Shown one piece after another: positions 10,462-20,478 of a DNA stretch of 46,174 nucleotides. Under the pieces are notes generated by a model. That model had not been told where the DNA came from. It saw nothing but the letters and a program-made list of their open reading frames with translations, and made no database searches. Location: assembly GCA_005239675.1 (NCBI GenBank), contig SBBO01000027.1, forward strand, positions 1 through 46,174, read 5' to 3'. The DNA comes from Planctomycetales bacterium. GTDB lineage: Bacteria; Omnitrophota; Gorgyraeia; Zapsychrales; Zapsychraceae. The translations under genes were made by a program, and so were the position numbers. Every line of letters starts with the position of its first letter. The stretch's first letter is position 1.

Positions 10462-11028
10462 ATGCAACGACGCGAACGACAAACCCTAATAACCGTTATT
10501 ACGGCAACTATTGGTTTCGTTTTGATTGTAACCGTACTGTGGCTGTACGCTAGACAATACCGGATGGTGGCGTATAACAACAGTTTCTATAAGTTCTCGC
10601 TGCGATATCCAGCAACATGGTCCTTCGCGGAAAACAAAAACGGCTCAGCCGTTATTTTTTATTCTCCACCGGAAAACCCTCTGGATCGCTTCTCGGAGAA
10701 CGTAAACATCGTAGTGCAGGATATTTCTAAAAACCCGCTGGACCTGGAGCAATATACAAAGATAGCCATCGACCAGATGCAGGCTATCTTTGAGACCAAC
10801 TTGGAGATCCTGGATTCAACTCAAGTCACCATGGATGGCCACCAAGGCCATCAATTGGAATTCATCGGTAAAGGCCCGGATGGAAATCTGCACTACCTGT
10901 GCCGCTGGACGCTTATTGATACTACCGCCTACCAAATAGCCTATGCCGCATTGGAGCCAGAAAACAAGGGGCATCTTAAAAGTGCCCAACGGATGATGCA
11001 TTCGTTCAAGATTCATTCAGACAATTAA
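10462..11028 (+). CDS. membrane-anchored PsbP-like domain protein
   Basis: N-terminal TM helix followed by YNNSFYKFSLRYPATWSF...LIDTTAYQIAYAA, typical of PsbP-related lipoproteins. Confidence 0.5.
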   Translation: MQRRERQTLITVITATIGFVLIVTVLWLYARQYRMVAYNNSFYKFSLRYPATWSFAENKNGSAVIFYSPPENPLDRFSENVNIVVQDISKNPLDLEQYTKIAIDQMQAIFETNLEILDSTQVTMDGHQGHQLEFIGKGPDGNLHYLCRWTLIDTTAYQIAYAALEPENKGHLKSAQRMMHSFKIHSDN

Positions 11029-11061
11029 AGGGGATCAAAAATCAGGAGAATTCCCTACTCT

Positions 11062-11604
11062 TCATAATCGTCTATTTTTCTGTTTACGATAGCGGTCTTT
11101 CGCTGCTTTAATGACCAAAATAGCTTCTTGGGAATTCTGCCAACCTTCAATCCCGGTCTTTTTATGTTCCAGTTCTTTGTATATCTTAAAGAAATGTTCG
11201 ATCTCCTTTAATAGGTGAGGAGGGATTTTTTTTAAATCAAAAATATGATTCCATGATGGATCGTTGATAGGAACGCACAAAATCTTTTCATCAGGACGGC
11301 CTTCATCGTGCATTTTAAATAAACCGATTGGCCTGACATCAATCACACAACCCGGAAATGTTTTCTCTGAAACAAGGACGAGGGCATCCAGGGGATCACC
11401 GTCTTCAGCTAAAGTTTGCGGGAAAAAACCGTAATCACTAGGATAATGAACCGCGGAAAACAACATCCTGTCAAATTTGATCATGTTGGTTTCCAGGTCA
11501 AATTCATATTTATTCCGGCTCCCTTTTGGGATCTCAATAATAACGGTGTAATATTGATTTTTATCGAACTTTTTATTCTGTTTCTTCGGTATAAAGCTCT
11601 TCAT
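11062..11604 (-). CDS. ppa: inorganic pyrophosphatase
   Basis: VIIEIPKGSRNKYEFD, DYGFFPQTLAEDGDPLDALVL; AGGAGG upstream of the start. Confidence 0.95.
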   Translation of the reverse strand: MKSFIPKKQNKKFDKNQYYTVIIEIPKGSRNKYEFDLETNMIKFDRMLFSAVHYPSDYGFFPQTLAEDGDPLDALVLVSEKTFPGCVIDVRPIGLFKMHDEGRPDEKILCVPINDPSWNHIFDLKKIPPHLLKEIEHFFKIYKELEHKKTGIEGWQNSQEAILVIKAAKDRYRKQKNRRL

Positions 11605-11643
11605 AGGTGCATGTCCTCCTAAAGATTTCTATTTAATGAGTCG

Positions 11644-11672
11644 TTGCAATAGACGAGTATTGATAATATACT
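11644..11672 (+). promoter_or_regulatory. candidate sigma70 promoter for fdx and downstream genes
   Basis: TTGCAA - 17 nt - TATACT in the ppa/fdx divergent intergenic region. Confidence 0.45.
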
Positions 11673-11762
11673 AAGATAAATTCATCAATTTGTCGAAAAC
11701 TTATTTGACCCTTTCCTTAAGAGAGTCAAAAGAATACGGCCTTTCGCCGTTTTTCCAAAATT

Positions 11763-12047
11763 ATGGATATTGAGAATATTCTCTATCAAAAACAAATCTT
11801 TGTTTGCACCAACGACCGTAAAAACGAAAAGCCCAGTTGCGGTGACCATTGCGGGGAGGCCGTCTTTACCGAGTTGCGACGCATAGCCAAAGAAAGGGGC
11901 CTGCACCCCAGAATCCGTGTGACCCAAGTCAAATGCCTTGGACAATGCGCTAACGGGGTCAACGTCATGGTCTACCCGGATGGGACGTGGTTTAAAAATG
12001 TCAGGCTCGATGATGTTGCAGAGTTAGCGAGACTTTATCTGTCATGA
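11763..12047 (+). CDS. thioredoxin-like (2Fe-2S) ferredoxin
   Basis: CTNDR...SCGDHCG...VKCLGQCANGVNVMVYPDGTWF, four-Cys shethna-type/NuoE-like pattern. Confidence 0.85.
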   Translation: MDIENILYQKQIFVCTNDRKNEKPSCGDHCGEAVFTELRRIAKERGLHPRIRVTQVKCLGQCANGVNVMVYPDGTWFKNVRLDDVAELARLYLS

Positions 12048-12071
12048 ACGATCCCTTATGGATAAATTGAA

Positions 12072-13928
12072 ATGAGCCTATTTGATAAAAATATCAGCGA
12101 AGAAAAAAAGGCCTCCCTTGAACTAGCCGAGCAATCCCGGGAGACCCAATGGCAGTATCCCAGTTTTGCCCTACACTTATTTCATGGCAAGGTCCAGTGG
12201 CCACTTATTTATCCCTTTCCTGTCCAGTCCATTGAAGATAAACGTAAGGGGGATGAATTCCTCCGTAAGCTTGAGACATTCCTTAAAAACAATTTGGACC
12301 CCAATGCGATCGACGAAACTGGTGTCATCCCTGATCATGTCATCAAGGGTTTGGCGGACCTAGGCGCGTTCGCTATCAAGATCCCGGCCGAATATGGAGG
12401 ACTGGGGATGAGTCAAGTTAATTACAACCGAGCGATTCATTTGGTTGCCAGCTACTGCGGCTCTACGGCCGTTTTATTATCCGCCCACCAAAGCATTGGC
12501 GTCCCGCAACCATTGCAACTATTCGGTACCGATGCGCAAAAAGCCAAATATCTGCCGATGTTCGCCAAAGGTGCCATCTCAGCGTTTGCCTTAACCGAAC
12601 GGCAAGCAGGGTCGGACCCCCGGCAGATGACAACCACAGCCACTCCTACCGTTGATGGAAAGCATTTTCTCATCAACGGTGAGAAACTCTGGTGTACCAA
12701 CGGCCCCATCGCCCAGGTCATCGTCGTTATGGCGCTGACACCTCCCAAAATTGTTGCTGGCAAGGAACGCAAACAAATCACCGCCTTCATTGTTGAAACG
12801 AACACACCAGGTTTTGAGGTTGTCCAGCGTTGCCGCTTTATGGGGCTAAACGGTATCCAAAATGGCCTGTTGCGCTTTCACCAGATGAAGGTCCCTCGGG
12901 AGAATATTATTCTCGGGGAAGGGGAAGGGTTGAAATTGGCCCTAACGACTCTCAACACTGGACGTTTGACCCTACCGGCGGCCGCAACGGGTATTTCCAA
13001 ATGGTGCCTTAGGGTAGCACGACAATGGGCATTGGAACGCAAACAATGGGGGGCCTCCATTGGCGAACATGAAAGCATTGCTCTGAAGTTAGGTTATATG
13101 ACCAGTCATACCTTTGCCATGGATGCCATTAGCTGGTTGACCTGCACCATGGCTGATGATAAGAACAGAGATATCCGTCTAGAAGCGGCCATAGCCAAAT
13201 ATTTCTGCACCCATCACAGCTGGCATATTGTTGATGAAACCCTGCAAATTCGTGGTGGCTCAGGCTACGAACGACAGGCCTCGCTTAAAGCCAGAGGTGT
13301 GAGGGACTGGCCGGTGGAACGGGTCTTACGAGATACGCGCATCAACCTCATTATCGAGGGGACAACGGAGATCATGCACCTTTTTATTGCCCGTGAGGCG
13401 TTGGACCCCCACCTGTCCCGGCTTGAACCTTTATTAACGGCAACCACCTCAGCCGACCGAATAAAATGCATCATCCGCGCTTGCGGTTATTATTTAATCT
13501 GGTATCCAAAGCTGTGGCTGTCCGTGAGGGGGACTGTCCTCCCAGCAGTAGATGACCGAATCAAGCCGTACCTGACTTATATCGAACGTAACAGTCGACG
13601 CGCGGCACGGGCCATGTTCCATGCCATGCTTCGCTACCAAAAGAAATTGGAGGCCAGGCAAGCGGTTCTTAACCGCCTAGTAGACATCGGGACCGAGCTC
13701 TTTGTCATGAGTGCTGTGTGCATGTATGCGGACCATCTCATGAAACATGACCAAGAAAAGGCTAATTCCATTCTTTTAGCAGAACTCTATTGCCGTACAG
13801 CCCAGGAACGAATCGAGGCACTCTTTCATCGTCAACGCGGTTGCCTTGACCGAGACAACATTGCCGTTGCCCAGAAACTTTTGGCCCAAGAATACGCATG
13901 GCTGGAAAGTGATATCGTTAAATCATGA
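12072..13928 (+). CDS. acyl-CoA dehydrogenase family protein
   Basis: FALTERQAGSDPRQM, NGEKLWCTNG, QIRGGSGYERQ, ILRDTRI-like RVLRDTRINLIIEGTTEI. Confidence 0.92.
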   Translation: MSLFDKNISEEKKASLELAEQSRETQWQYPSFALHLFHGKVQWPLIYPFPVQSIEDKRKGDEFLRKLETFLKNNLDPNAIDETGVIPDHVIKGLADLGAFAIKIPAEYGGLGMSQVNYNRAIHLVASYCGSTAVLLSAHQSIGVPQPLQLFGTDAQKAKYLPMFAKGAISAFALTERQAGSDPRQMTTTATPTVDGKHFLINGEKLWCTNGPIAQVIVVMALTPPKIVAGKERKQITAFIVETNTPGFEVVQRCRFMGLNGIQNGLLRFHQMKVPRENIILGEGEGLKLALTTLNTGRLTLPAAATGISKWCLRVARQWALERKQWGASIGEHESIALKLGYMTSHTFAMDAISWLTCTMADDKNRDIRLEAAIAKYFCTHHSWHIVDETLQIRGGSGYERQASLKARGVRDWPVERVLRDTRINLIIEGTTEIMHLFIAREALDPHLSRLEPLLTATTSADRIKCIIRACGYYLIWYPKLWLSVRGTVLPAVDDRIKPYLTYIERNSRRAARAMFHAMLRYQKKLEARQAVLNRLVDIGTELFVMSAVCMYADHLMKHDQEKANSILLAELYCRTAQERIEALFHRQRGCLDRDNIAVAQKLLAQEYAWLESDIVKS

Positions 13929-16030
13929 ATAATTTATCTTCTCTTATCAACCGCTTCCATCTCATCCGGCAGATCCCGATTTTCACAGGACTTACCTGGC
14001 TGGAGCTGCATAAAATCGCGCGAAAGACGATATTCGCCGAATACAAAAAAGGTGACATCATCTGCCGTCAGGGTGACCCTCCGGATTTTTTTTATTGTCT
14101 CATTTCTGGGCGTTTATTGGCATACAAAAGTACCCTGCGGACAGAAAGAAAAGATATTGATTTTATTCACCGTGGCATGCATTTCGGCATTGTCTCGATC
14201 TTGACAGGTGAAAACCATTCGATGACCTTTGAGGCGCTCAACGACTCGGTCATTGTGAAAATCCCAAAAGAAGACTTCCAGACAATCCTTAAAGGTATGC
14301 CACAGCTAGGCTTACGGTTAAGCCATAGCCTTTCGCGACGTATCCGACGCGGCATCCATGACAATGTACAATCGAGCGTTTTCGAAAGTACAATTGTCTC
14401 TATCTACAGTCCGGTCAAGGGGACAGGAAGCTCTACATACGCAATCAATCTTGCCTTGAGCCTGCGCAAAGAAACAGGTAAGAATGTCATATTCATTAAC
14501 ATTCATTCCAAACAAAATAATGAGCATTCTCCCAAAGATGAGACATCTCCCCACTGGAAAGGCACGCCTATTGAGTTGGCCAAGATTGTCGATGACCATA
14601 CAAAAATACTGGAGCGGGTCATTAAACAGGATCTCCCCGTTGACCTCTTGAATGTCTCTTTTGATTCACAGGACATAGGCCTCAAGAAACAAATCGGACT
14701 TTTTGTCAGCGCCTTCGTGGGTGATTATCACTATGTCGTAGTTGATCTACCCAACGACATGGACGATATTGTACTCGAGACCTTAACTCAGTCGGATACG
14801 GTGCATCTTATTACGGAGGATCGGACCAGGGACCTGGAGTCCATCCGTAAAGTCGTGGACCGCCTCGAAAACGCCATGCACACCGACAGGTCATCGGCAA
14901 GGAGAAAGCTTAACGAGGAGAAAATACGCGTCATCATGCGCGTGCTTCAGGATAAAATCTATCCTTCCATTGAAGATATCAGCAAATGCCTGGATTATCC
15001 TGTCTATGCTACCTTGCCTTACATCCAGCCAGCAGAATTAACGCAACGGCGTGATTCCCAGTATTTATTTTTTCTACAGGCCCAATTAAACAGTGAATAT
15101 ACCATGACGATAACCCGCATCGCGCGCGAAATCGGCGGAGTTTCCGTGGGCCTAGCTCTCGGGGGAGGGGCGGCGCTAGGGATTGCCCATATAGGGGTCT
15201 TACGCGTCCTGGAAAAAGAAGGCATCCCGATAGATATCATTGCGGGAAGCAGCATGGGGGCACTGATTGCCGCTTTGTGGGCCATAGGCAAGGATACCGC
15301 TGAACTAGAGAAAATCGCTCGAGAGTTTGAACAGCGAAAGAGCTTAATGAATCTCATCGACATCGTCGTGCCTATCTCCGGACTCTTTGGGGGACGAAAA
15401 ATCAAACATTGGCTGCGAAAACATTTCGGAACACGGACATTTTACAGTGTTCGCGTTCCATTAAAGGTCGTTGCCTATGACTTGATCCGCCGTGAAGAGC
15501 TTATCCTGGAATCCGGACTACTCGTGGACGCTATTCGTAAAAGCATTGCCATCCCCGGCGTCCTTGAGCCAATTCGCGAGAAAGACCGGCTGATCATTGA
15601 CGGCGGAGTCCTTAATCCATTGCCGACCAATGTTCTTTCTAGTCGGCGTATAAAAAAAATTATCGCCGTCAATGTCCTACAATCACCCCACGACACGACC
15701 GAAAGCTTCGCCGCGGCTAAAGACGCCGAACTCAAATTGGAGCAATTATCCTTTCATCAAGCGCCGTTTCGCTTCCTGCAATTCCGCATACTGCGCTTTT
15801 TACTGGACCCCTTCAAACACAACATCTCGGATATCATCGTGCGTACCCTCCAAGCGAGCGAATACGTGTTGGCGGAACAAAGCGCTCAACAAGCAGATGT
15901 CGTGATCCATCCCGATTTGGTTGGTATTAACTGGTTCGAACTCTATAAGGTCGAGGATCTCATCAGGCGTGGGGAGGAAGCTACCTACCGAGCCATGCCG
16001 GAAATTAAAAAGCTAATTGAAACTGAATAA
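13925..16030 (+). CDS. cNMP-binding / MinD-CpaE-like P-loop / patatin-like phospholipase (NTE/RssA-type)
   Basis: N-terminal cyclic-nucleotide-binding fold (IFTGLTWLELHKIARK...GDIICRQGD); middle VSIYSPVKGTGSSTYAINLAL...YVVVDLPN; C-terminal GGGAALGIAHIGVL, GSSMG, DGGVLNPLP. Confidence 0.88.
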   Translation: MNNLSSLINRFHLIRQIPIFTGLTWLELHKIARKTIFAEYKKGDIICRQGDPPDFFYCLISGRLLAYKSTLRTERKDIDFIHRGMHFGIVSILTGENHSMTFEALNDSVIVKIPKEDFQTILKGMPQLGLRLSHSLSRRIRRGIHDNVQSSVFESTIVSIYSPVKGTGSSTYAINLALSLRKETGKNVIFINIHSKQNNEHSPKDETSPHWKGTPIELAKIVDDHTKILERVIKQDLPVDLLNVSFDSQDIGLKKQIGLFVSAFVGDYHYVVVDLPNDMDDIVLETLTQSDTVHLITEDRTRDLESIRKVVDRLENAMHTDRSSARRKLNEEKIRVIMRVLQDKIYPSIEDISKCLDYPVYATLPYIQPAELTQRRDSQYLFFLQAQLNSEYTMTITRIAREIGGVSVGLALGGGAALGIAHIGVLRVLEKEGIPIDIIAGSSMGALIAALWAIGKDTAELEKIAREFEQRKSLMNLIDIVVPISGLFGGRKIKHWLRKHFGTRTFYSVRVPLKVVAYDLIRREELILESGLLVDAIRKSIAIPGVLEPIREKDRLIIDGGVLNPLPTNVLSSRRIKKIIAVNVLQSPHDTTESFAAAKDAELKLEQLSFHQAPFRFLQFRILRFLLDPFKHNISDIIVRTLQASEYVLAEQSAQQADVVIHPDLVGINWFELYKVEDLIRRGEEATYRAMPEIKKLIETE

Positions 16031-16086
16031 GCCTTAAATAAATTCTTCCTGTTGCCTGCTAATTAAATCTGTTTACGTTATACAAA

Positions 16087-18159
16087 ATGCCAGACACCCC
16101 AAAAATAAGAGTCGGTTCGCGCAACAGTGCTTTAGCGCGCGTTCAGGTCGATGAAATCGAGCTCCTGTTAAAGCAAGCAGGAACGATGGCTATCCTGGAA
16201 CGTAAAACATACCTGACCAGAGGCGACAAGGATCAGGTGAGCTCACTAATTAGTAATCCAGCCGATAATTTCTTTACCGACACCCTGGACCAGGCCCTCC
16301 TAGAGGGGGCAATCGACGTTGCCATCCATAGTGCCAAAGATTTGCCTCAATCCTTACCAGAAGGATTAACCCTCTTTGCCTTGACCCGTAGCCCAGATGA
16401 CACCGATGCATTTGTTGGCAAAACTAGCTTTGACCGGATGCCCAGCGGGGCGCAGATCGCGACCAGCAGTCTCTTACGCCAAGAACAGCTTAGGCTTTTG
16501 CGACCCGATCTAAAAATCGTTGACATCCGTGGCACTATCGAAGAACGCCTGCACAAACTTGAGCACGGCAATTGCGATGGATTAATTGTAGCGACTGTCG
16601 CCCTTAAGCGGCTGAAGCTCGAAAGGCACATTCAAAACATTATGCCCTGGGAGACCGCGCCAACTCAGGGCCAACTGGCCGTTGTAGGGCGCTCACAAGG
16701 TTCGCAAGACGCCGCGTTAAAAGAACTGTTTTCCAAGATTGATGTCCGCACGACTTACGGCCGCGTGCTGCTTGTCGGCGCAGGCCCTGGTGACCCAGAG
16801 TTAATTACTGTTAAGGGCCTGCAGGTGCTCGCGGCCGCCGACTGTGTGGTGTACGATTACCTTGTCCCGTTACAACTTTTAGAATATGCTAAGAATGCGG
16901 AGAAAATTTATGCCGGCAAACGCAAAGGCACCCAAACCATGCCGCAATACGAGCTTAATAAACTGCTACGCAAAAAGGCCCTGGCTGGAAAAACGGTCGT
17001 GCGTCTCAAGGGCGGAGATCCATTGGTATTCGGCCGCGGTGCTGATGAGATTGACTACCTGCGGCGTTACTATATTGATGTGGAAATTATCCCAGGGATC
17101 AGTTCTGCTGTTGGGATTCCCTCGCGTTTAGGGGTCCCCTTGACCGCGCGCGACATTTCCTCTTCGGTTGCCTTTGTGAGTGGTTACCGCAAAGGGGAAG
17201 GCAATGCCGAGCTGCTGGAGATTCCGTCCACTGACACCTTGATCTTTTTGATGGGCCTAACCAAGCTCGACCACATCGTCCGGTCACTGGAGCTGGCCGG
17301 CTGGGGCCGTGATACGCCAATGATGATTATCTCCAAAGGGACATGGCCGGAGGAGAAAATTGTGCGCGCCACCATTGCCACCATCCAAGAAAAGGTGAGG
17401 GCACAAACCATTGACCCGCCCGTCTTAATAATCGTTGGCAAGACGCTTCAATTCTACCAGGCGCCAACGGCCGGCGTGCGCCCGCGCATCCTATGCACAG
17501 GGACCAATCCACAGCCCTACGAGAAGCTCGGCAAGATCATTTTATTTCCAACAATTGAGATTGTGCCCGCTCAACTGGACGTGACTATCCAAAAAACGTT
17601 ACTGACGAATCTGGCCCACTACGATATAATTTTATTCACCAGTCGGTTTGGCGTACGGTATTTCTGGGAGCTATTAACTCAAAGACCAGATGTCCAAGCC
17701 CAGGTGCGCGTTAAGCCGTTTGCTGTCATCGGCCAGATAACTGCCCGCGAGATTATAGAATACCGTGTGCGTAAATTGCTCATAGCACAACGTGAGACAA
17801 GCGAAGGACTTCTAGAAGAACTAAGGACTGACTTCAACCTGCGGGGGAAGAAAATCCTTTTCCCACGCTCATCTCTACCAAACCCTTATTTAAAAGAAAG
17901 ATTGATAGGAGAAGGTGCCCAGGTCGATGAACTCACCATCTACGAGAATATTAAACCACCCAAACGCACGTTGCCGCAGACGTGGATTGATGCGATTTTA
18001 TTTACTAGCCCATCCACGGTACGAAATTTTCTAGAAGATTACAATGCCATCCCGGAACACTGGCGCATCTTAAGCCGTGGGTCTTTGACCAGCGCCTGTT
18101 TAAAGGAAAAAGGCTACACGACTTTTCAGGAACTCGACCAATGTCTCTACGAAGAATAA
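16087..18159 (+). CDS. fusion: HemC-like (domains 1-2) + uroporphyrinogen-III C-methyltransferase (CobA/SUMT) + uroporphyrinogen-III synthase (HemD)
   Basis: HemC-like IRVGSRNSALARVQ, AIHSAKDLP; SUMT VGAGPGDPELITVKG, VVRLKGGDPLVFGRG, EIIPGISSAVG; HemD-like C-terminus LFTSRFGVRYFWELL, ILFTSPSTVRNFLE. Confidence 0.92.
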   Translation: MPDTPKIRVGSRNSALARVQVDEIELLLKQAGTMAILERKTYLTRGDKDQVSSLISNPADNFFTDTLDQALLEGAIDVAIHSAKDLPQSLPEGLTLFALTRSPDDTDAFVGKTSFDRMPSGAQIATSSLLRQEQLRLLRPDLKIVDIRGTIEERLHKLEHGNCDGLIVATVALKRLKLERHIQNIMPWETAPTQGQLAVVGRSQGSQDAALKELFSKIDVRTTYGRVLLVGAGPGDPELITVKGLQVLAAADCVVYDYLVPLQLLEYAKNAEKIYAGKRKGTQTMPQYELNKLLRKKALAGKTVVRLKGGDPLVFGRGADEIDYLRRYYIDVEIIPGISSAVGIPSRLGVPLTARDISSSVAFVSGYRKGEGNAELLEIPSTDTLIFLMGLTKLDHIVRSLELAGWGRDTPMMIISKGTWPEEKIVRATIATIQEKVRAQTIDPPVLIIVGKTLQFYQAPTAGVRPRILCTGTNPQPYEKLGKIILFPTIEIVPAQLDVTIQKTLLTNLAHYDIILFTSRFGVRYFWELLTQRPDVQAQVRVKPFAVIGQITAREIIEYRVRKLLIAQRETSEGLLEELRTDFNLRGKKILFPRSSLPNPYLKERLIGEGAQVDELTIYENIKPPKRTLPQTWIDAILFTSPSTVRNFLEDYNAIPEHWRILSRGSLTSACLKEKGYTTFQELDQCLYEE

Positions 18160-19178
18160 AAACAAAAGAATCTGTTCTATCGTTTGCTGCCCAACAACGA
18201 CGAAATCGTTCCCGTCGACTGCGGGCATCCCCAGCCTTACGAAGTCTTGTGTGCGAAACAACGCTAACGCCCAACAATTTGATTCAACCCTTCTTCGTCA
18301 TTGAAGGGACAAATAAAAAAGAAACCATCGCTGCTATGCCCGGGGTGTACCGTTACTCGCTCGATCTTTTACTCAAGGCAATTGAGTCCTTCCAGAACGC
18401 TGGCGGCAAGGCGTGTCTTTTATTTGGCCTACCCCACAAGAAAGATGCCCAGGCCAGTCAGGCGTACGCCAAGACCGCGATTGTGCCCAAAGCTATACGT
18501 CAGCTTAAAAAAAAATTTCCGGGGCTTGTCGTGATATCCGATGTGTGTTTATGTGCTTACATGGACCACGGACACTGCGGTATCGTAGAAAATAAAATAA
18601 TCAATAATGACCAGACATTGCCTCTTTTAGTCAAAATGGCACTGGCACACGCTTACGCCGGTGCCGACTTGGTTGCCCCTTCGGATATGATGGATTTACG
18701 CATAGGGGTTATCCGTGATGCATTGGATCAAAATGGATTGATCAATGTTGGGATCCTGTCTTATGCCGTCAAATATGCCTCAGCCTATTACGGGCCCTTC
18801 TGCGAGGCCGCTGATTCTGCACCCCAATTTGGCGACCGCAAAACCTATCAAATGGATTTTGCAAATCAACGCGAAGCACTCAAAGAAGCCCATCAAGATG
18901 TCTTGGAAGGGGCCGATATCATCATGGTCAAACCTGCCCTGGCCTATCTTGATATTGTGAGTTTACTACGTCGAGAGCTAGTAGTACCTATTGCCGCCTA
19001 CAGCGTGAGTGGCGAATATGCGATGATGAAGGCTGCGGCGGCAAAAAACTGGATTAATGAACGTAGTCTTGTCCTAGAAACCCTGACAGCGATCAAACGC
19101 GCCGGTGCGGATATAATTGTCAGCTATCACGCACAAGATGCACTGCAATGGATGCGAGAGACAAAAGGTAAGAGATAA
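18141..19178 (+). CDS. hemB: porphobilinogen synthase (delta-aminolevulinic acid dehydratase)
   Basis: DVCLCAYMDHGHCGI (Zn-type Cys), APSDMMDLRIG, SYAVKYASAYYGPF, MVKPALAYLD; overlaps the fusion gene by 19 nt. Confidence 0.96.
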   Translation: MSLRRIKTKESVLSFAAQQRRNRSRRLRASPALRSLVCETTLTPNNLIQPFFVIEGTNKKETIAAMPGVYRYSLDLLLKAIESFQNAGGKACLLFGLPHKKDAQASQAYAKTAIVPKAIRQLKKKFPGLVVISDVCLCAYMDHGHCGIVENKIINNDQTLPLLVKMALAHAYAGADLVAPSDMMDLRIGVIRDALDQNGLINVGILSYAVKYASAYYGPFCEAADSAPQFGDRKTYQMDFANQREALKEAHQDVLEGADIIMVKPALAYLDIVSLLRRELVVPIAAYSVSGEYAMMKAAAAKNWINERSLVLETLTAIKRAGADIIVSYHAQDALQWMRETKGKR

Positions 19179-19181
19179 AAA

Positions 19182-20468
19182 ATGCGCACCCAACACTCTC
19201 AAGAATATTTCCACCAGGCCGAAGATGTTTTAGTCGGTGGGGTCAACAGCCCGGTCCGCTCATTTCAGGGGGTGGGGGGCCAGCCATTGGTGATGAAATA
19301 CGGCCGTGGTGCAAAATTGTACGATTACGACAACAATGCCTATACGGATTACTGCCTTTCATGGGGCGCGCTCATCCTTGGGCACGCACCCCCCAACGTC
19401 ATCTTGGGTGCCAAGAAAACTCTGGAGAAAGGCACCAGCTTCGGCACCACGACCCGCGAAGAAATCGAACTGGCTCAATATATTATCCAACACATCCCGT
19501 CCATTGAACTGATCCGTTTTGTCAATTCCGGCACCGAAGCGACAATGAGCGCGCTACGCCTGGCCCGCGGCTTTACTGGTCGCGCCATGGTAGTCAAATT
19601 CGACGGCTGCTACCACGGCCACTGCGATGATCTTTTAACAACATCTGGATCAGGGGTGGCCCAACTAAAAGAATCCTCTAGTCTCGCCCGTGGAATTCCA
19701 GAAAACCATATCCACAATACGCTTAGTTTGCCGTATAATGATATTGCTGTCTTAGAAGAGACCCTAAAAAAACATAAAGATCATATTGCTTGTGTCATCA
19801 TTGAGCCGGTTGCCGGCAATATGGGGGTTATTCCCGGCCAGCTAGAATTTCTGCAACGCCTACGGCAGCTAACAGAACAGTATGGCATTCTATTAATCTT
19901 TGACGAAATCATGACCGGATTCCGGACAAGGGCCGGTGGGGTACAAACGAATTATGGAATTGCCCCCGATATCACCTGTTTAGGGAAAATCATCGGAGCT
20001 GGGTTTCCTATCGGCGCTTATGGGGGACGTAAAGACATCATGCGCTGTTTGGCTCCTTTGGGTAACGTATACCAGGCAGGGACGTTTTCTGGGAATCCTG
20101 TTGTCATGCGCGCTGGACTAGCAACCTTGAAGCTGCTAGATACAAAATTTTATGAACGGCTCAACGCTAAATGCGCCGCCTTTATCCAAGATATCAATGG
20201 GTTCTTAAACACCAACGCGATCCCTGTCCATATAACCCATTACCATGCCATGATGAGTATTCGCTTCCAGCAACAACCAGTAACAAATTATGCTAACGCG
20301 CAGGCTGCAGCAGGGGGGGAGCGGTACAGCAGGCTTTTTTGGCATTTACTGAGTGCTGGTATTTATTGGCCGCCGGCCAATCTGGAGGCATTCTTCATTT
20401 CCAGCGCACATACAATCAAAGATCTGGAATATTTATGTACTCAACTTAAAAAATTCTTAAAACCATGA
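19182..20468 (+). CDS. hemL: glutamate-1-semialdehyde 2,1-aminomutase
   Basis: GGVNSPVRSFQGVGGQPLV, NSGTEATMSALRLARG, FDEIMTGFR, PLP Lys context CLGKIIGAGFPIGAYGG. Confidence 0.96.
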   Translation: MRTQHSQEYFHQAEDVLVGGVNSPVRSFQGVGGQPLVMKYGRGAKLYDYDNNAYTDYCLSWGALILGHAPPNVILGAKKTLEKGTSFGTTTREEIELAQYIIQHIPSIELIRFVNSGTEATMSALRLARGFTGRAMVVKFDGCYHGHCDDLLTTSGSGVAQLKESSSLARGIPENHIHNTLSLPYNDIAVLEETLKKHKDHIACVIIEPVAGNMGVIPGQLEFLQRLRQLTEQYGILLIFDEIMTGFRTRAGGVQTNYGIAPDITCLGKIIGAGFPIGAYGGRKDIMRCLAPLGNVYQAGTFSGNPVVMRAGLATLKLLDTKFYERLNAKCAAFIQDINGFLNTNAIPVHITHYHAMMSIRFQQQPVTNYANAQAAAGGERYSRLFWHLLSAGIYWPPANLEAFFISSAHTIKDLEYLCTQLKKFLKP

Positions 20469-20478
20469 AAGGGCGGCT

